5,846 nucleotides of DNA from an uncultured Acidimicrobiaceae bacterium (GTDB lineage: Bacteria; Actinomycetota; Acidimicrobiia; Acidimicrobiales; RAAP-2). The stretch covers positions 1-5,846 of the forward strand of contig CALAYR010000104.1 in NCBI GenBank assembly GCA_937894805.1, read 5' to 3'. The translations under genes were made by a program, and so were the position numbers. Numbering within the stretch: position 1 is the first letter of the stretch; each line of letters begins with the position of its first letter. Below the pieces are notes generated by a model. It was not told the DNA's origin. It did not search any database and saw only the letters and a program-made list of their open reading frames with translations. This document shows positions 1-5,638 of the stretch, piece by piece.

Positions 1-800
1 TGAGTGGGGGCCTCGTAGTCGTCGCCTCCCGCGTGGCTATTTCGCTAGTTGCTTTCACTTCTACTGAGACTTCTAACGCCATCGTGTTGGGGGTCCTAGC
101 CGCGTCGCTTACAGGCGAACTCTTTGCGACTTGGCGCCTCGGCCTCCATGCGGCCGCCAGCGCAGTGGCCACGATTGAGGGCCTCGAGGCTCGGGGTGAA
201 ACCAGTGAGCGGGAACGCGGCGGAGAGTCGTGGCCCACCAACGTCACCGAATTCAATGTTCAGGACATCTTTGCCTGCACGCCGGGTAGTCGAATCGCCG
301 TGGTGGGACCTTCGGGTTCAGGTAAGTCGACCTGGCTGCGCGGAGTGGCGAACCTGGAGCACGCCGGTGCCACCATGCTGGCCAACTCGACGTATCTCAA
401 CACGCTGTCGGAGAATGAACTCCGTAAACACGTTGGCTATGTGCCCACTGAGCCACACTTTCTCGGCACCACTCTCGTCGATGAACTGACCCTCGGTCGG
501 ACGAATCTCGCGCCGTGGGAGCCACTCGCTACCGCGTTCGGACTCTCGACCGACCTCAGTGTGCGCCCATCGGAATGCTCACGTGGCGAACGACACCGTT
601 ACGCCCTCGTTCGAGCCATGGTGGCAGAACCAGAGCTCCTGCTGCTCGATGAACCGACGGCCGGGCTCGGAAACGATGAGCGCCAGCTGCTCATTAGTGC
701 TCTTTGGGCGGGCAAGGCCACCCTGGTTATCACGACGCACGATCCCGACCTGATCGCCAAATGCGACGTGGTCATTCCCGTCGAAGCCTTTAGAGGTTGA
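1..800 (+). CDS. ABC exporter half-transporter, CydC-like, 5'-truncated
   Basis: This is the C-terminal part of a membrane-ATPase fusion subunit. The frame is open from base 3, so the gene starts outside the window; the GTG at 33 is unlikely to be the start because the hydrophobic segment begins before it. Numbering from that GTG, two membrane segments lie at about -8 to 8 and 16 to 34, as expected for the last two helices of an exporter. An ATPase domain follows: Walker A GPSGSGKST (92-100), signature SRGER (183-187), Walker B LLLLDEPT (D206, E207) and H-loop THD (H236). The Q-loop Gln position is Thr (VPTEP, T139) and the D-loop reads AGLG rather than SALD, so the site is partly degenerate. 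The short linker and overall layout resemble CydC, which exports thiols for cytochrome bd assembly. Another asymmetric exporter half is possible. The ABC ATPase assignment is firm; CydC is an inference. Confidence 0.85.
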   Translation, partial: SGGLVVVASRVAISLVAFTSTETSNAIVLGVLAASLTGELFATWRLGLHAAASAVATIEGLEARGETSERERGGESWPTNVTEFNVQDIFACTPGSRIAVVGPSGSGKSTWLRGVANLEHAGATMLANSTYLNTLSENELRKHVGYVPTEPHFLGTTLVDELTLGRTNLAPWEPLATAFGLSTDLSVRPSECSRGERHRYALVRAMVAEPELLLLDEPTAGLGNDERQLLISALWAGKATLVITTHDPDLIAKCDVVIPVEAFRG

Positions 801-1773
801 TTGTCTGCATCCCCGCCGGGTAGTAGCGGTCGCCGGCCACAGCGTCGCGAGGCACTGCCGCGGTGAGGGCCACCACATCACTGGCACTCAGCACTACATC
901 GTTGGCCGCCAAGTTTTCAGCGAGCCACGTACGGCGTTTCGTGCCCGGGATAGGCACGATGTCATCACCTTGGGCCATGACCCAGGCGAGGGCCAATTGG
1001 GCCACCGTTACGTTCTTCTCCGCGGCGATAGCGGCAAGGGCCACAATCAACTCAGCGTTCTTCTGACCGTTCTCCCCACTGAAGCGAGGTTGGAACTTGC
1101 GGAAGTCCAGCTTGTCGGTCGGATTTCGCACCGCATCATTGGTTGTGAGGAAGCCACGTCCCAGCGGGCTGTAGGCCACAAACCCGATGCCGAGCTCACG
1201 ACATGTAGCCAAAACCCCATCTTCGGGGTCTCGAGTCCACAGGGAGTACTCCGACTGAATCGCCGTTACGGGATGCACGGCGTGGGCGCGGGCGAGCGTC
1301 GCGGCCGATGCTTCCGAGATGCCGAGGTGGCGAACCTTGCCGGCGTTGACGAGCTCCTTCATGGCCCCCCAGGTCTCTTCGACGGGCACGTTGACGTCCA
1401 CGCGGTGCTGGTAGTAGAGATCGATGTAGTCAACGCCGAGACGACGGAGCGATGCCTCGCAGCTCGCCCGTACGTAGTCGGGCTGGCCGTTGACGCCGAG
1501 AAACTCGCCACCCTCGCCACGCTGGTTACCGAACTTGGTGGCGAGCACGACCTCACCACGGCGATTGGCAATGGCCCGGCCGACGAGTTCCTCGTTGATA
1601 AAGGGGCCGTACATGTCGGCCGTGTCTAAGAAATTGCCTCCGGCATCGAGGTAGGCGTGAATCGTGGCCGTGGACTCTTCGTCGTTTCTGGTTCCGTAGA
1701 ACTCACTCATACCCATGCAACCCAAGCCCTGCTTGGAGACTGAAAGGCCCTGTCCTAACGTACGAGATTCCAT
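790..1773 (-). CDS. aldo/keto reductase (AKR13/YakC-like)
   Basis: A cytosolic NADPH-dependent oxidoreductase of the (beta/alpha)8 aldo/keto reductase superfamily that interconverts carbonyls and alcohols; its substrate is unknown. It has 327 residues, normal for the family. The N-terminus GLGCMGMSEFYG is typical of the YakC/AKR13 group. The catalytic tetrad is complete: D50 and Y55 in FLDTADMYG, K80 in LATKFG and H123 in YYQHRVD. Cofactor-binding segments are visible at GISEAS (151-156), YSPLGRG (201-207) and IPGTKR (275-280). I chose the ATG at 1773 over one 33 bases upstream because AAGGGGG lies 5 bases before it and the family N-terminus starts there. Its stop lies inside the end of the ABC gene on the other strand (11-base overlap). 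It is divergent from the haloalkane dehalogenase, with a shared 207-base control region. Confidence 0.95.
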   Translation of the reverse strand: MESRTLGQGLSVSKQGLGCMGMSEFYGTRNDEESTATIHAYLDAGGNFLDTADMYGPFINEELVGRAIANRRGEVVLATKFGNQRGEGGEFLGVNGQPDYVRASCEASLRRLGVDYIDLYYQHRVDVNVPVEETWGAMKELVNAGKVRHLGISEASAATLARAHAVHPVTAIQSEYSLWTRDPEDGVLATCRELGIGFVAYSPLGRGFLTTNDAVRNPTDKLDFRKFQPRFSGENGQKNAELIVALAAIAAEKNVTVAQLALAWVMAQGDDIVPIPGTKRRTWLAENLAANDVVLSASDVVALTAAVPRDAVAGDRYYPAGMQTINL

Positions 1774-1778
1774 GCTTT

Positions 1779-1785
1779 CCCCCTT
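1779..1785 (-). promoter_or_regulatory. ribosome binding site of the aldo/keto reductase
   Basis: On the minus strand AAGGGGG lies 5 bases before the ATG at 1773. It is the strongest Shine-Dalgarno-like site in the window and decides this start over the in-frame upstream ATG at 1806. Confidence 0.75.
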
Positions 1786-1821
1786 GATGTTTGTGAAGAC
1801 TCTCACACCTTACGGCCCCAA

Positions 1822-1827
1822 ATAGTA
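1822..1827 (-). promoter_or_regulatory. possible -10 element for the aldo/keto reductase
   Basis: On the minus strand this reads TACTAT, four of six matches to TATAAT, about 50 bases before the chosen start codon. No clear -35 hexamer stands at 16-18 bases; that position falls inside the inverted repeat at 1829-1859. A regulator bound there would therefore cover the -35 region. This is a weak prediction from sequence alone. Confidence 0.25.
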
Positions 1828-1828
1828 G

Positions 1829-1859
1829 GAATTGGACTTGGAACTTTGACGTCCAATTC
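1829..1859. promoter_or_regulatory. perfect 9-bp inverted repeat, probable operator
   Basis: GAATTGGAC (1829-1837) and GTCCAATTC (1851-1859) are exact reverse complements separated by 13 bases, with arm centres 22 bases apart, about two helical turns. A third half-site, ATTGG, follows at 1874-1878, again 21 bases further on. The site lies between the divergent reductase and dehalogenase genes, where a dimeric regulator could control either or both. No regulator gene is present in the window, so the protein that binds is unknown. Confidence 0.5.
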
Positions 1860-1891
1860 GCTAATGTCTCACCATTGGCTGGGGGGGCCAT

Positions 1892-1943
1892 AAACATCAC
1901 GCCCCGCTTTGGCTCTCGAGTCGAAGCGGGGCGTTTGATGTTT
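1892..1943. promoter_or_regulatory. long stable hairpin in the dehalogenase leader (attenuator or terminator-like)
   Basis: The left arm 1892-1909 and right arm 1924-1943 pair in two blocks. Ten base pairs, CGCCCCGCTT with AAGCGGGGCG, lie next to eight more, AAACATCA with TGATGTTT; a two-base TT bulge at 1934-1935 separates them. The interior 1910-1923 can pair further with two G-T wobbles, closing on a CTCG tetraloop, for about 23 bp in total. The 3' side runs into a T-rich stretch, GTTTGATGTTTC, as in an intrinsic terminator. No plus-strand gene ends upstream. The hairpin ends 37 bases before the dehalogenase ATG, so an attenuator, the terminator of a short leader RNA, or an mRNA-stabilising element are all possible. 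The fold is seen in the sequence; the role is inferred. Confidence 0.6.
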
Positions 1944-1968
1944 CTCGGTAGGCTCGAAGCAATTAATC

Positions 1969-1974
1969 GAAAGG
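1969..1974 (+). promoter_or_regulatory. ribosome binding site of the haloalkane dehalogenase
   Basis: GAAAGG ends 6 bases before the ATG at 1981. It is downstream of the leader hairpin and outside its stem, so it stays accessible when the hairpin is folded. Confidence 0.55.
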
Positions 1975-1980
1975 CCCGCC

Positions 1981-2898
1981 ATGGATCGCGTCCGCACCCC
2001 TGAAGATCGCTTCGCCAACCTGCCCGACTTCCCCTTTACCCCTCACTACGTTGAGGTCACGGATCCCACCGGTGGCGCACCTCTGCGCATGGCCTACATC
2101 GACGAGGGTCCCCGCGACGCCCGAGAGGCGGTTCTGCTCCTGCACGGTGAGCCCACATGGTCCTTTCTCTATCGCAAGGTGATTCCCGTTTTGGTGGCAT
2201 CGGGCTACCGCGTCATTGCCCCCGACCTAATCGGTTTCGGTCGCAGCGACAAGCCGGCTTCCCGCGCGGAGGTTTCCTACGCCCGTCTCGTTGAATGGAC
2301 CCGCGAGGCCCTCTTCGACCACCTCAACCTCTCCAACCTGACTGTCTTCGGACAGGACTGGGGCTCGCTGGTGGGTCTCCGCCTCGTAGCCGAGCACTCT
2401 GAGCGGTTTGCCCGAGTCGCGATCGGTAACGGTGGCCTGCCCACCGGTGAAGAGCGAATCAGCGAAGCCTTCTTGGCCTGGCAGACCTTCTCTCAGACCG
2501 TTCCTGAAATGCCCGTCGGTGCGATTGTTGGTGGAGGCTGTGCCACCAAGCCCAGCGATGACATCATCGCGGCCTACGACGCACCATTCCCGGATGAGAC
2601 CTTTAAGGAAGCGGTTCGCATCCTGCCGACCCTCGTCCCGACGAGCCCTGAAGACCCCGCGCACGACGACCAGGTGCGTGCGTGGGACGTTCTGCGAACC
2701 TTCACCAAGCCGTTCCTCACCTGCTACTCCGACAAGGATCCCATCACCAAGGGTGCCGACGCCAAGTTTCTCCGCGAAGTACCTGGCACCAACGGACAGG
2801 CTCACACCACCATTGTTGATGGTGGTCACTTCCTCCAAGAAGACGAAGGGGCCCAGCTCGGTGCAGTGCTGGCGAATTTCATCGCCACCACGAACTAA
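1981..2898 (+). CDS. dhmA: haloalkane dehalogenase, subfamily I (DhlA/Rv2296 type)
   Basis: An alpha/beta hydrolase that cleaves carbon-halogen bonds with water, giving an alcohol, a halide ion and a proton. It has 305 residues, close to DhlA and Rv2296. The N-terminal RTPEDRF and PFTPHYV are family hallmarks. The oxyanion segment is HGEPTW (55-60), as in subfamily I, not the HGNPTSS of subfamily II. The nucleophile is D126 in GQDWGS, the halide-holding residues are probably W127 and the cap-domain W167, the acid is D253 in DKDPI, and the base is H283 in GGHF. The catalytic acid follows the late strand, again as in subfamily I. There is no signal peptide, so it is probably cytosolic. Codons end in C far more often than in the neighbouring genes, suggesting high expression. 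Natural substrates of this subfamily are mostly unknown, and activity on halogenated compounds here is inferred from the intact active site. Confidence 0.93.
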   Translation: MDRVRTPEDRFANLPDFPFTPHYVEVTDPTGGAPLRMAYIDEGPRDAREAVLLLHGEPTWSFLYRKVIPVLVASGYRVIAPDLIGFGRSDKPASRAEVSYARLVEWTREALFDHLNLSNLTVFGQDWGSLVGLRLVAEHSERFARVAIGNGGLPTGEERISEAFLAWQTFSQTVPEMPVGAIVGGGCATKPSDDIIAAYDAPFPDETFKEAVRILPTLVPTSPEDPAHDDQVRAWDVLRTFTKPFLTCYSDKDPITKGADAKFLREVPGTNGQAHTTIVDGGHFLQEDEGAQLGAVLANFIATTN

Positions 2899-3476
2899 CT
2901 GCGCGTCGAGCGCATCTCCACCAACGTCCGGGCCGGATACCCATCTAACCCGGGGCGCCAACCTTCGCGAATCTTGGTGGCGCCAATGCTGTCACTGGCC
3001 CACAAGTGACAGGTATTCGTCAGCCAACTGTCGGAGTCCTCTTTGACCGTGCGGCTAATGCCGGCTGCCCCGCCCTGGCGTGATGACGAAGAGGCCATGG
3101 CCTGAATAACCACTGGCCCAATCGCCCGGGCCAAGAACTCCAAGTGAGTGCACCCCCGCTGGCGACCGAGTCGTTCCTGCACTGACTTATTAAAGCCTCG
3201 GGTCACCGAGAGGCCAATCAGATTTCGAAAGGCGGGCTCAATAGCGACGCACTCCATGTGAGGGGTGCGGTGCATTTTGGCGTTGGCGTTAGTCACCACG
3301 AACGTCCGGCGGTCGACTTCGACGTCCAGCGTCATGCCGTGGACGTCTCGCACCAGCTCCTCGCCGTCGGCCCAGGGTCGTTCGTCCGTCAGGGTGGCGT
3401 TGATGAGATAGGAGTCGTCGGTATCGAAACTCTCAATGATGATGGTGCGTCGGTGGGTGGGGATTGGTGAACTCAC
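2895..3476 (-). CDS. DUF2889 domain protein of unknown function
   Basis: A 193-residue soluble protein resembling the DUF2889 family; I know of no established function. There is no signal peptide or membrane segment. Features seen are the N-terminal MSSPIPTHRRTIIIESFDTDD; a beta-rich region at about 20-80; and a Cys-Thr-His motif in RGCTHLEFLARAIGP (C109, H111) followed by a helix. A second Cys-His pair lies in NTCHLWA (C156, H157). Four such residues in two pairs could hold a metal or form an active site, but that is inference. The start is GTG; no good ribosome binding site precedes it, and it lies 21 bases after the phosphatase stop, so translation probably depends on the operon. Its stop codon overlaps the dehalogenase stop by 4 bases (tail to tail). 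Confidence 0.82.
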   Translation of the reverse strand: MSSPIPTHRRTIIIESFDTDDSYLINATLTDERPWADGEELVRDVHGMTLDVEVDRRTFVVTNANAKMHRTPHMECVAIEPAFRNLIGLSVTRGFNKSVQERLGRQRGCTHLEFLARAIGPVVIQAMASSSSRQGGAAGISRTVKEDSDSWLTNTCHLWASDSIGATKIREGWRPGLDGYPARTLVEMRSTRS

Positions 3477-3481
3477 CGCTC

Positions 3482-3502
3482 TAGTTTGCCCGAAACGCTA
3501 GG
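3482..3502. repeat. gene-junction repeat, copy A (uninterrupted)
   Basis: TAGTTTGCC followed directly by CGAAACGCTAGG. It spans the phosphatase stop codon (3498-3500) and most of the gap before the DUF2889 start. The same two blocks recur at 4798-4826. After one mismatch the match continues for three bases (GCG). Confidence 0.65.
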
Positions 3503-4082
3503 GGCGAACGTTGTACCCAATCAAGGAAGGGCGGCCGGCCACGGTCGTAATTGAAGTCATCGTCGCATTATCAAGGCGAATGCGCCACGCCACCGTGCCA
3601 GGAACACCCAGGGCCCATGCCACGGACGCCTTCACCGGTGAAACGTGACTAAAGATCACCAGGTGTTCCGAGGGGCTCGCAATCAACTCTCGCTCCTTTT
3701 CGGCCAGTTCGTTCAACCGTTGCCCGACGCGCAGATCTACATCGGCCATGGATTCCCCACCGGGCACGGGCCATTCGTGGTTCTCCTGGAGCGATCGCCA
3801 CGTGGTGGCACCAACGTCACGAAACAGTTGTCCGTCAAGATCGCCGTAGTTCATCTCGATGAAGGCGTGGTCGAGTTCCGCCTCGAGATGAGGAATGGCC
3901 AATGCCGCGGTGTGCCGAGCACGGGAAAGTGGCGAACTGATGACACGCTTCGCACTGCTCAGCGCCGCTTGTAGTCGTTCGGCTTGCGCCCGGCCCTCGT
4001 CGGTGAGCGCCACGTCCATATGGCCGACCAAGAGTCCATCCCGGTTCGCCGTGGACTGTCCGTGCCGGACCAGGATCAGCAT
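3498..4082 (-). CDS. histidine phosphatase (phosphoglycerate mutase/CobC-like)
   Basis: A 194-residue phosphatase of the histidine phosphatase superfamily, branch 1. The catalytic set is present: R6-H7-G8 in VRHGQSTAN (H7 takes the phosphate), R54 in SPLSRARHTA, E76 in IEMNYGDLDG and H146 in FSHVSPVKA. The VSPVKASVAWALG segment is typical of the actinobacterial group. In Mycobacterium the equivalent domain follows an RNase HI domain in one protein (Rv2228c) and is linked to alpha-ribazole phosphatase activity; here no RNase H domain is present. I chose the ATG at 4082, which sits two codons before the conserved strand and overlaps the upstream zinc-ribbon gene by 7 bases. No Shine-Dalgarno sequence precedes it, so translational coupling is likely. 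A start at 4193 would add 37 residues without family similarity. The substrate (phosphosugar, alpha-ribazole phosphate or other) cannot be read from the sequence. Confidence 0.9.
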   Translation of the reverse strand: MLILVRHGQSTANRDGLLVGHMDVALTDEGRAQAERLQAALSSAKRVISSPLSRARHTAALAIPHLEAELDHAFIEMNYGDLDGQLFRDVGATTWRSLQENHEWPVPGGESMADVDLRVGQRLNELAEKERELIASPSEHLVIFSHVSPVKASVAWALGVPGTVAWRIRLDNATMTSITTVAGRPSLIGYNVRP

Positions 4083-4792
4083 GACGGTAGGAGGAGTCGT
4101 GAACACTCCGGACAGACTGGGAATATGTCGGCCGGTGCATTGCGCCAGCGCTCCAGGTCGAGTGGCACCATGGCAATCCGACACCCTCCGCAACGACCAC
4201 CTTCGACATCGACGGCGGCCGCATCACCGACGCGAGCGTGTACCTGTTCGTAGGAGGAGCGCAACGCCACGGGGAGGGCATCCACCAGCGGTGTTCTCTC
4301 GGCCAACTTGGCGGCAATGTGTTCTTCAATCGCCAGCCGACCGGCTGCGACGGCGGCGGTTAGTTCGCCCCGGCGCGCGAGTAGGGGCTGTCCAGCCGCC
4401 TTTATCTCCTGCTCCTGGTCTTCAAAAGGTTCCAAGAGCTCCAAAATCTCGAGTTCTTTGGTTTCCACATCGTCCAGCTTTTGCGATAGCACCGCAATCT
4501 CACTAACCAACGTCGCGAGATCACGCGCGCCACTCGTCGATGCGTCCAGCGTGGCCTGGAGCGTCGCCTTGCGTTGTGAGAGAGATTCGCGCAGAGTGTC
4601 AACTTCATCTCGTTGGACAATGAGCGGTGCTCTATCGGCCGTGAGCTGTTTGAACTCTTGAGTCAGTGCCCGCAGATGCTCTTCCACCTGGGCGAGCTCT
4701 TGGGCTTCCGGTAAATGTGCGAGTTGATGGCGGAGCGAGGCGGTAGCGGCGTCCACAACTGCGAGGGAACGCAGGGTGCTGGCAATCTCCAT
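4076..4792 (-). CDS. coiled-coil protein with C4 zinc ribbon (Rv2229c/CT398-like)
   Basis: A 238-residue protein. Residues 10-165 are almost entirely charged helix with heptad-like spacing, predicted to fold back as a long coiled-coil hairpin. The C-terminus is a zinc ribbon with four cysteines, CGGC (C201, C204) and CPEC (C227, C230). This architecture matches the zf-RING_7/CT398 family, which is thought to bind nucleic acid or act as a scaffold; no firm role is known. In mycobacteria its gene lies between a Nif3-like gene and the RNase HI/phosphatase gene. Here it lies between a PhzF-like gene (29 bases upstream) and the phosphatase (7-base overlap). The ATG at 4792 has no Shine-Dalgarno sequence and lies in the loop of an 8-bp inverted repeat (4782-4815), which may affect initiation. 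Confidence 0.9.
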   Translation of the reverse strand: MEIASTLRSLAVVDAATASLRHQLAHLPEAQELAQVEEHLRALTQEFKQLTADRAPLIVQRDEVDTLRESLSQRKATLQATLDASTSGARDLATLVSEIAVLSQKLDDVETKELEILELLEPFEDQEQEIKAAGQPLLARRGELTAAVAAGRLAIEEHIAAKLAERTPLVDALPVALRSSYEQVHARVGDAAAVDVEGGRCGGCRIAMVPLDLERWRNAPADIFPVCPECSRLLLPSC

Positions 4793-4815
4793 ATGGGTAG
4801 TTTGCCAGAGATTGC
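4782..4815 (-). promoter_or_regulatory. inverted repeat enclosing the zinc-ribbon gene start codon
   Basis: GCAATCTC (4782-4789) and GAGATTGC (4808-4815) are perfect 8-bp complements with an 18-base loop. In the minus-strand mRNA the loop carries the ATG at 4792-4790 and the 15 bases before it. One arm is within codons 2-4. The stem could present or hide the start codon; no regulatory protein or ligand is suggested. Confidence 0.45.
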
Positions 4816-4826
4816 GAAACGCTAGG
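4798..4826. repeat. gene-junction repeat, copy B (8-base insertion)
   Basis: TAGTTTGCC (4798-4806) and CGAAACGCTAGG (4815-4826) are identical to copy A but separated by AGAGATTG. This copy spans the phzF stop codon (4822-4824) and the gap before the zinc-ribbon start, the same relative position as copy A. Seven of the eight inserted bases form an arm of the inverted repeat with codons 2-4 of the next gene. Confidence 0.65.
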
Positions 4827-5628
4827 CGCGCAGGTCGCCGCCGAAGAAGGTGCGGGCGTAGCCAGCCACCTCGACGTTGCGTTCAAAGAGCCGGGAGTAC
4901 ATAACTCCACCACGGGCCGACGCTTGGCGAACTGAAAGCGTCGGCATCCCGGAGCGGTTGGCCCACCACGGTGCTACTGAGCACATGGCAGAGCCCGTTA
5001 CGGGGTCTTCAGCCAGACCCAGACGGGGCGCAAAGACTCGAATTGATGCATCGACCTGGGGACCGCCTTCGCATACCGCAATAACGATGCTGCTGGGAAC
5101 CAGAAAGAGCGACATCGGATCGACCATAAGGCCGCACAGAGTGTCATAGTCCTTTACAACGGCCAGAACACTTTGCGCACCGGCCTGATAGACCTCCGAC
5201 ACCTCGCCCAGGGCGCCGTTGAGAACCGAGGGCTCCAGTGGCTCTAAGTGAGACCGGGGAAGGTCGACCCCAAGCAGCCCGTGTTGGAGTCGCCGGCCCG
5301 AGAGCACGCCGGCCCGCGTCTGAAAGTAGAACTCTCCATCGGGCACGCCGAGTTCGGTGAGCAGTACATGGAGAGTCGCCAGCGTGGCGTGCCCGCAGAG
5401 ATCAACTTCCACCGTTGGGGTGAACCACCGAAGTGACCAGGTGTCACCAACGCGACGGACAAACGCCGTTTCCGAAACGCCGAGCTCAAAGGCAATCTGC
5501 TGTAAGTCGTTATCCGCTACAGGCCGTTCCAGGAGGACGACTACAGCGGGGTTCCCCCGTGCGGCGTCACCGGTGAAGGCGTCGACCCACCAAATGCGGT
5601 GGCCAAAGGTTGAACCGACAGATTCCAT
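4822..5628 (-). CDS. PhzF-family isomerase/epimerase-like protein
   Basis: A 268-residue protein with the diaminopimelate-epimerase-like fold of the PhzF family. Diagnostic segments in order are WWVDAFTGDAARGNPAVVV (14-32), SETAFV (catalytic Glu at 53), RWFTPTVEVDLCGHATLA (67-84; D76, H80) and EDPVTGSAM (207-215; D208), all at the usual spacing. Characterised PhzF isomerises a phenazine precursor. Most homologues, as probably here, lie outside phenazine clusters and have unknown substrates; no phz neighbours are present. The ATG at 5628 places the family start a few residues in. A TTG 30 bases upstream would add ten residues and cut into the divergent promoter region. The TAGGG directly before the ATG is too close for a normal ribosome binding site. 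It is the first gene of the minus-strand operon. Confidence 0.92.
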   Translation of the reverse strand: MESVGSTFGHRIWWVDAFTGDAARGNPAVVVLLERPVADNDLQQIAFELGVSETAFVRRVGDTWSLRWFTPTVEVDLCGHATLATLHVLLTELGVPDGEFYFQTRAGVLSGRRLQHGLLGVDLPRSHLEPLEPSVLNGALGEVSEVYQAGAQSVLAVVKDYDTLCGLMVDPMSLFLVPSSIVIAVCEGGPQVDASIRVFAPRLGLAEDPVTGSAMCSVAPWWANRSGMPTLSVRQASARGGVMYSRLFERNVEVAGYARTFFGGDLRA

Positions 5629-5638
5629 CCCTATCAGA

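Noticed and set aside
970..1629. 219-codon plus-strand open frame opposite the aldo/keto reductase
   Set aside because: It is fully antisense to a gene with an intact catalytic tetrad, and its translation shows no recognisable domain.
1774..1806. 11-residue N-terminal extension of the aldo/keto reductase
   Set aside because: The ATG at 1773 has a strong ribosome binding site at the right distance, and the family N-terminus starts there.
1838..1867. Possible plus-strand promoter TTGGAA (1838-1843) with TAATGT (1862-1867)
   Set aside because: The spacing is 18 bases but the -10 match is poor, and several other weak pairings exist in the same stretch, so no single promoter can be called.
2227..2961. 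244-codon minus-strand open frame opposite the haloalkane dehalogenase
   Set aside because: It is a by-product of the C-rich third positions of the dehalogenase; low-complexity Gly/Val/Glu translation and no domain.
2408..3046. 212-codon plus-strand frame overlapping the dehalogenase and the DUF2889 gene
   Set aside because: Arg/Ser/Pro-rich out-of-frame translation that crosses the ends of two real genes.
4083..4193. 37-residue N-terminal extension of the histidine phosphatase
   Set aside because: The sequence lies inside the zinc-ribbon coding region and has no similarity to the family, which begins with a short strand right before RHG.
3895..4506. 203-codon plus-strand frame opposite the phosphatase and zinc-ribbon genes
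   Set aside because: Spans two well-supported minus-strand genes, and its Arg/Pro-rich translation has no family features.
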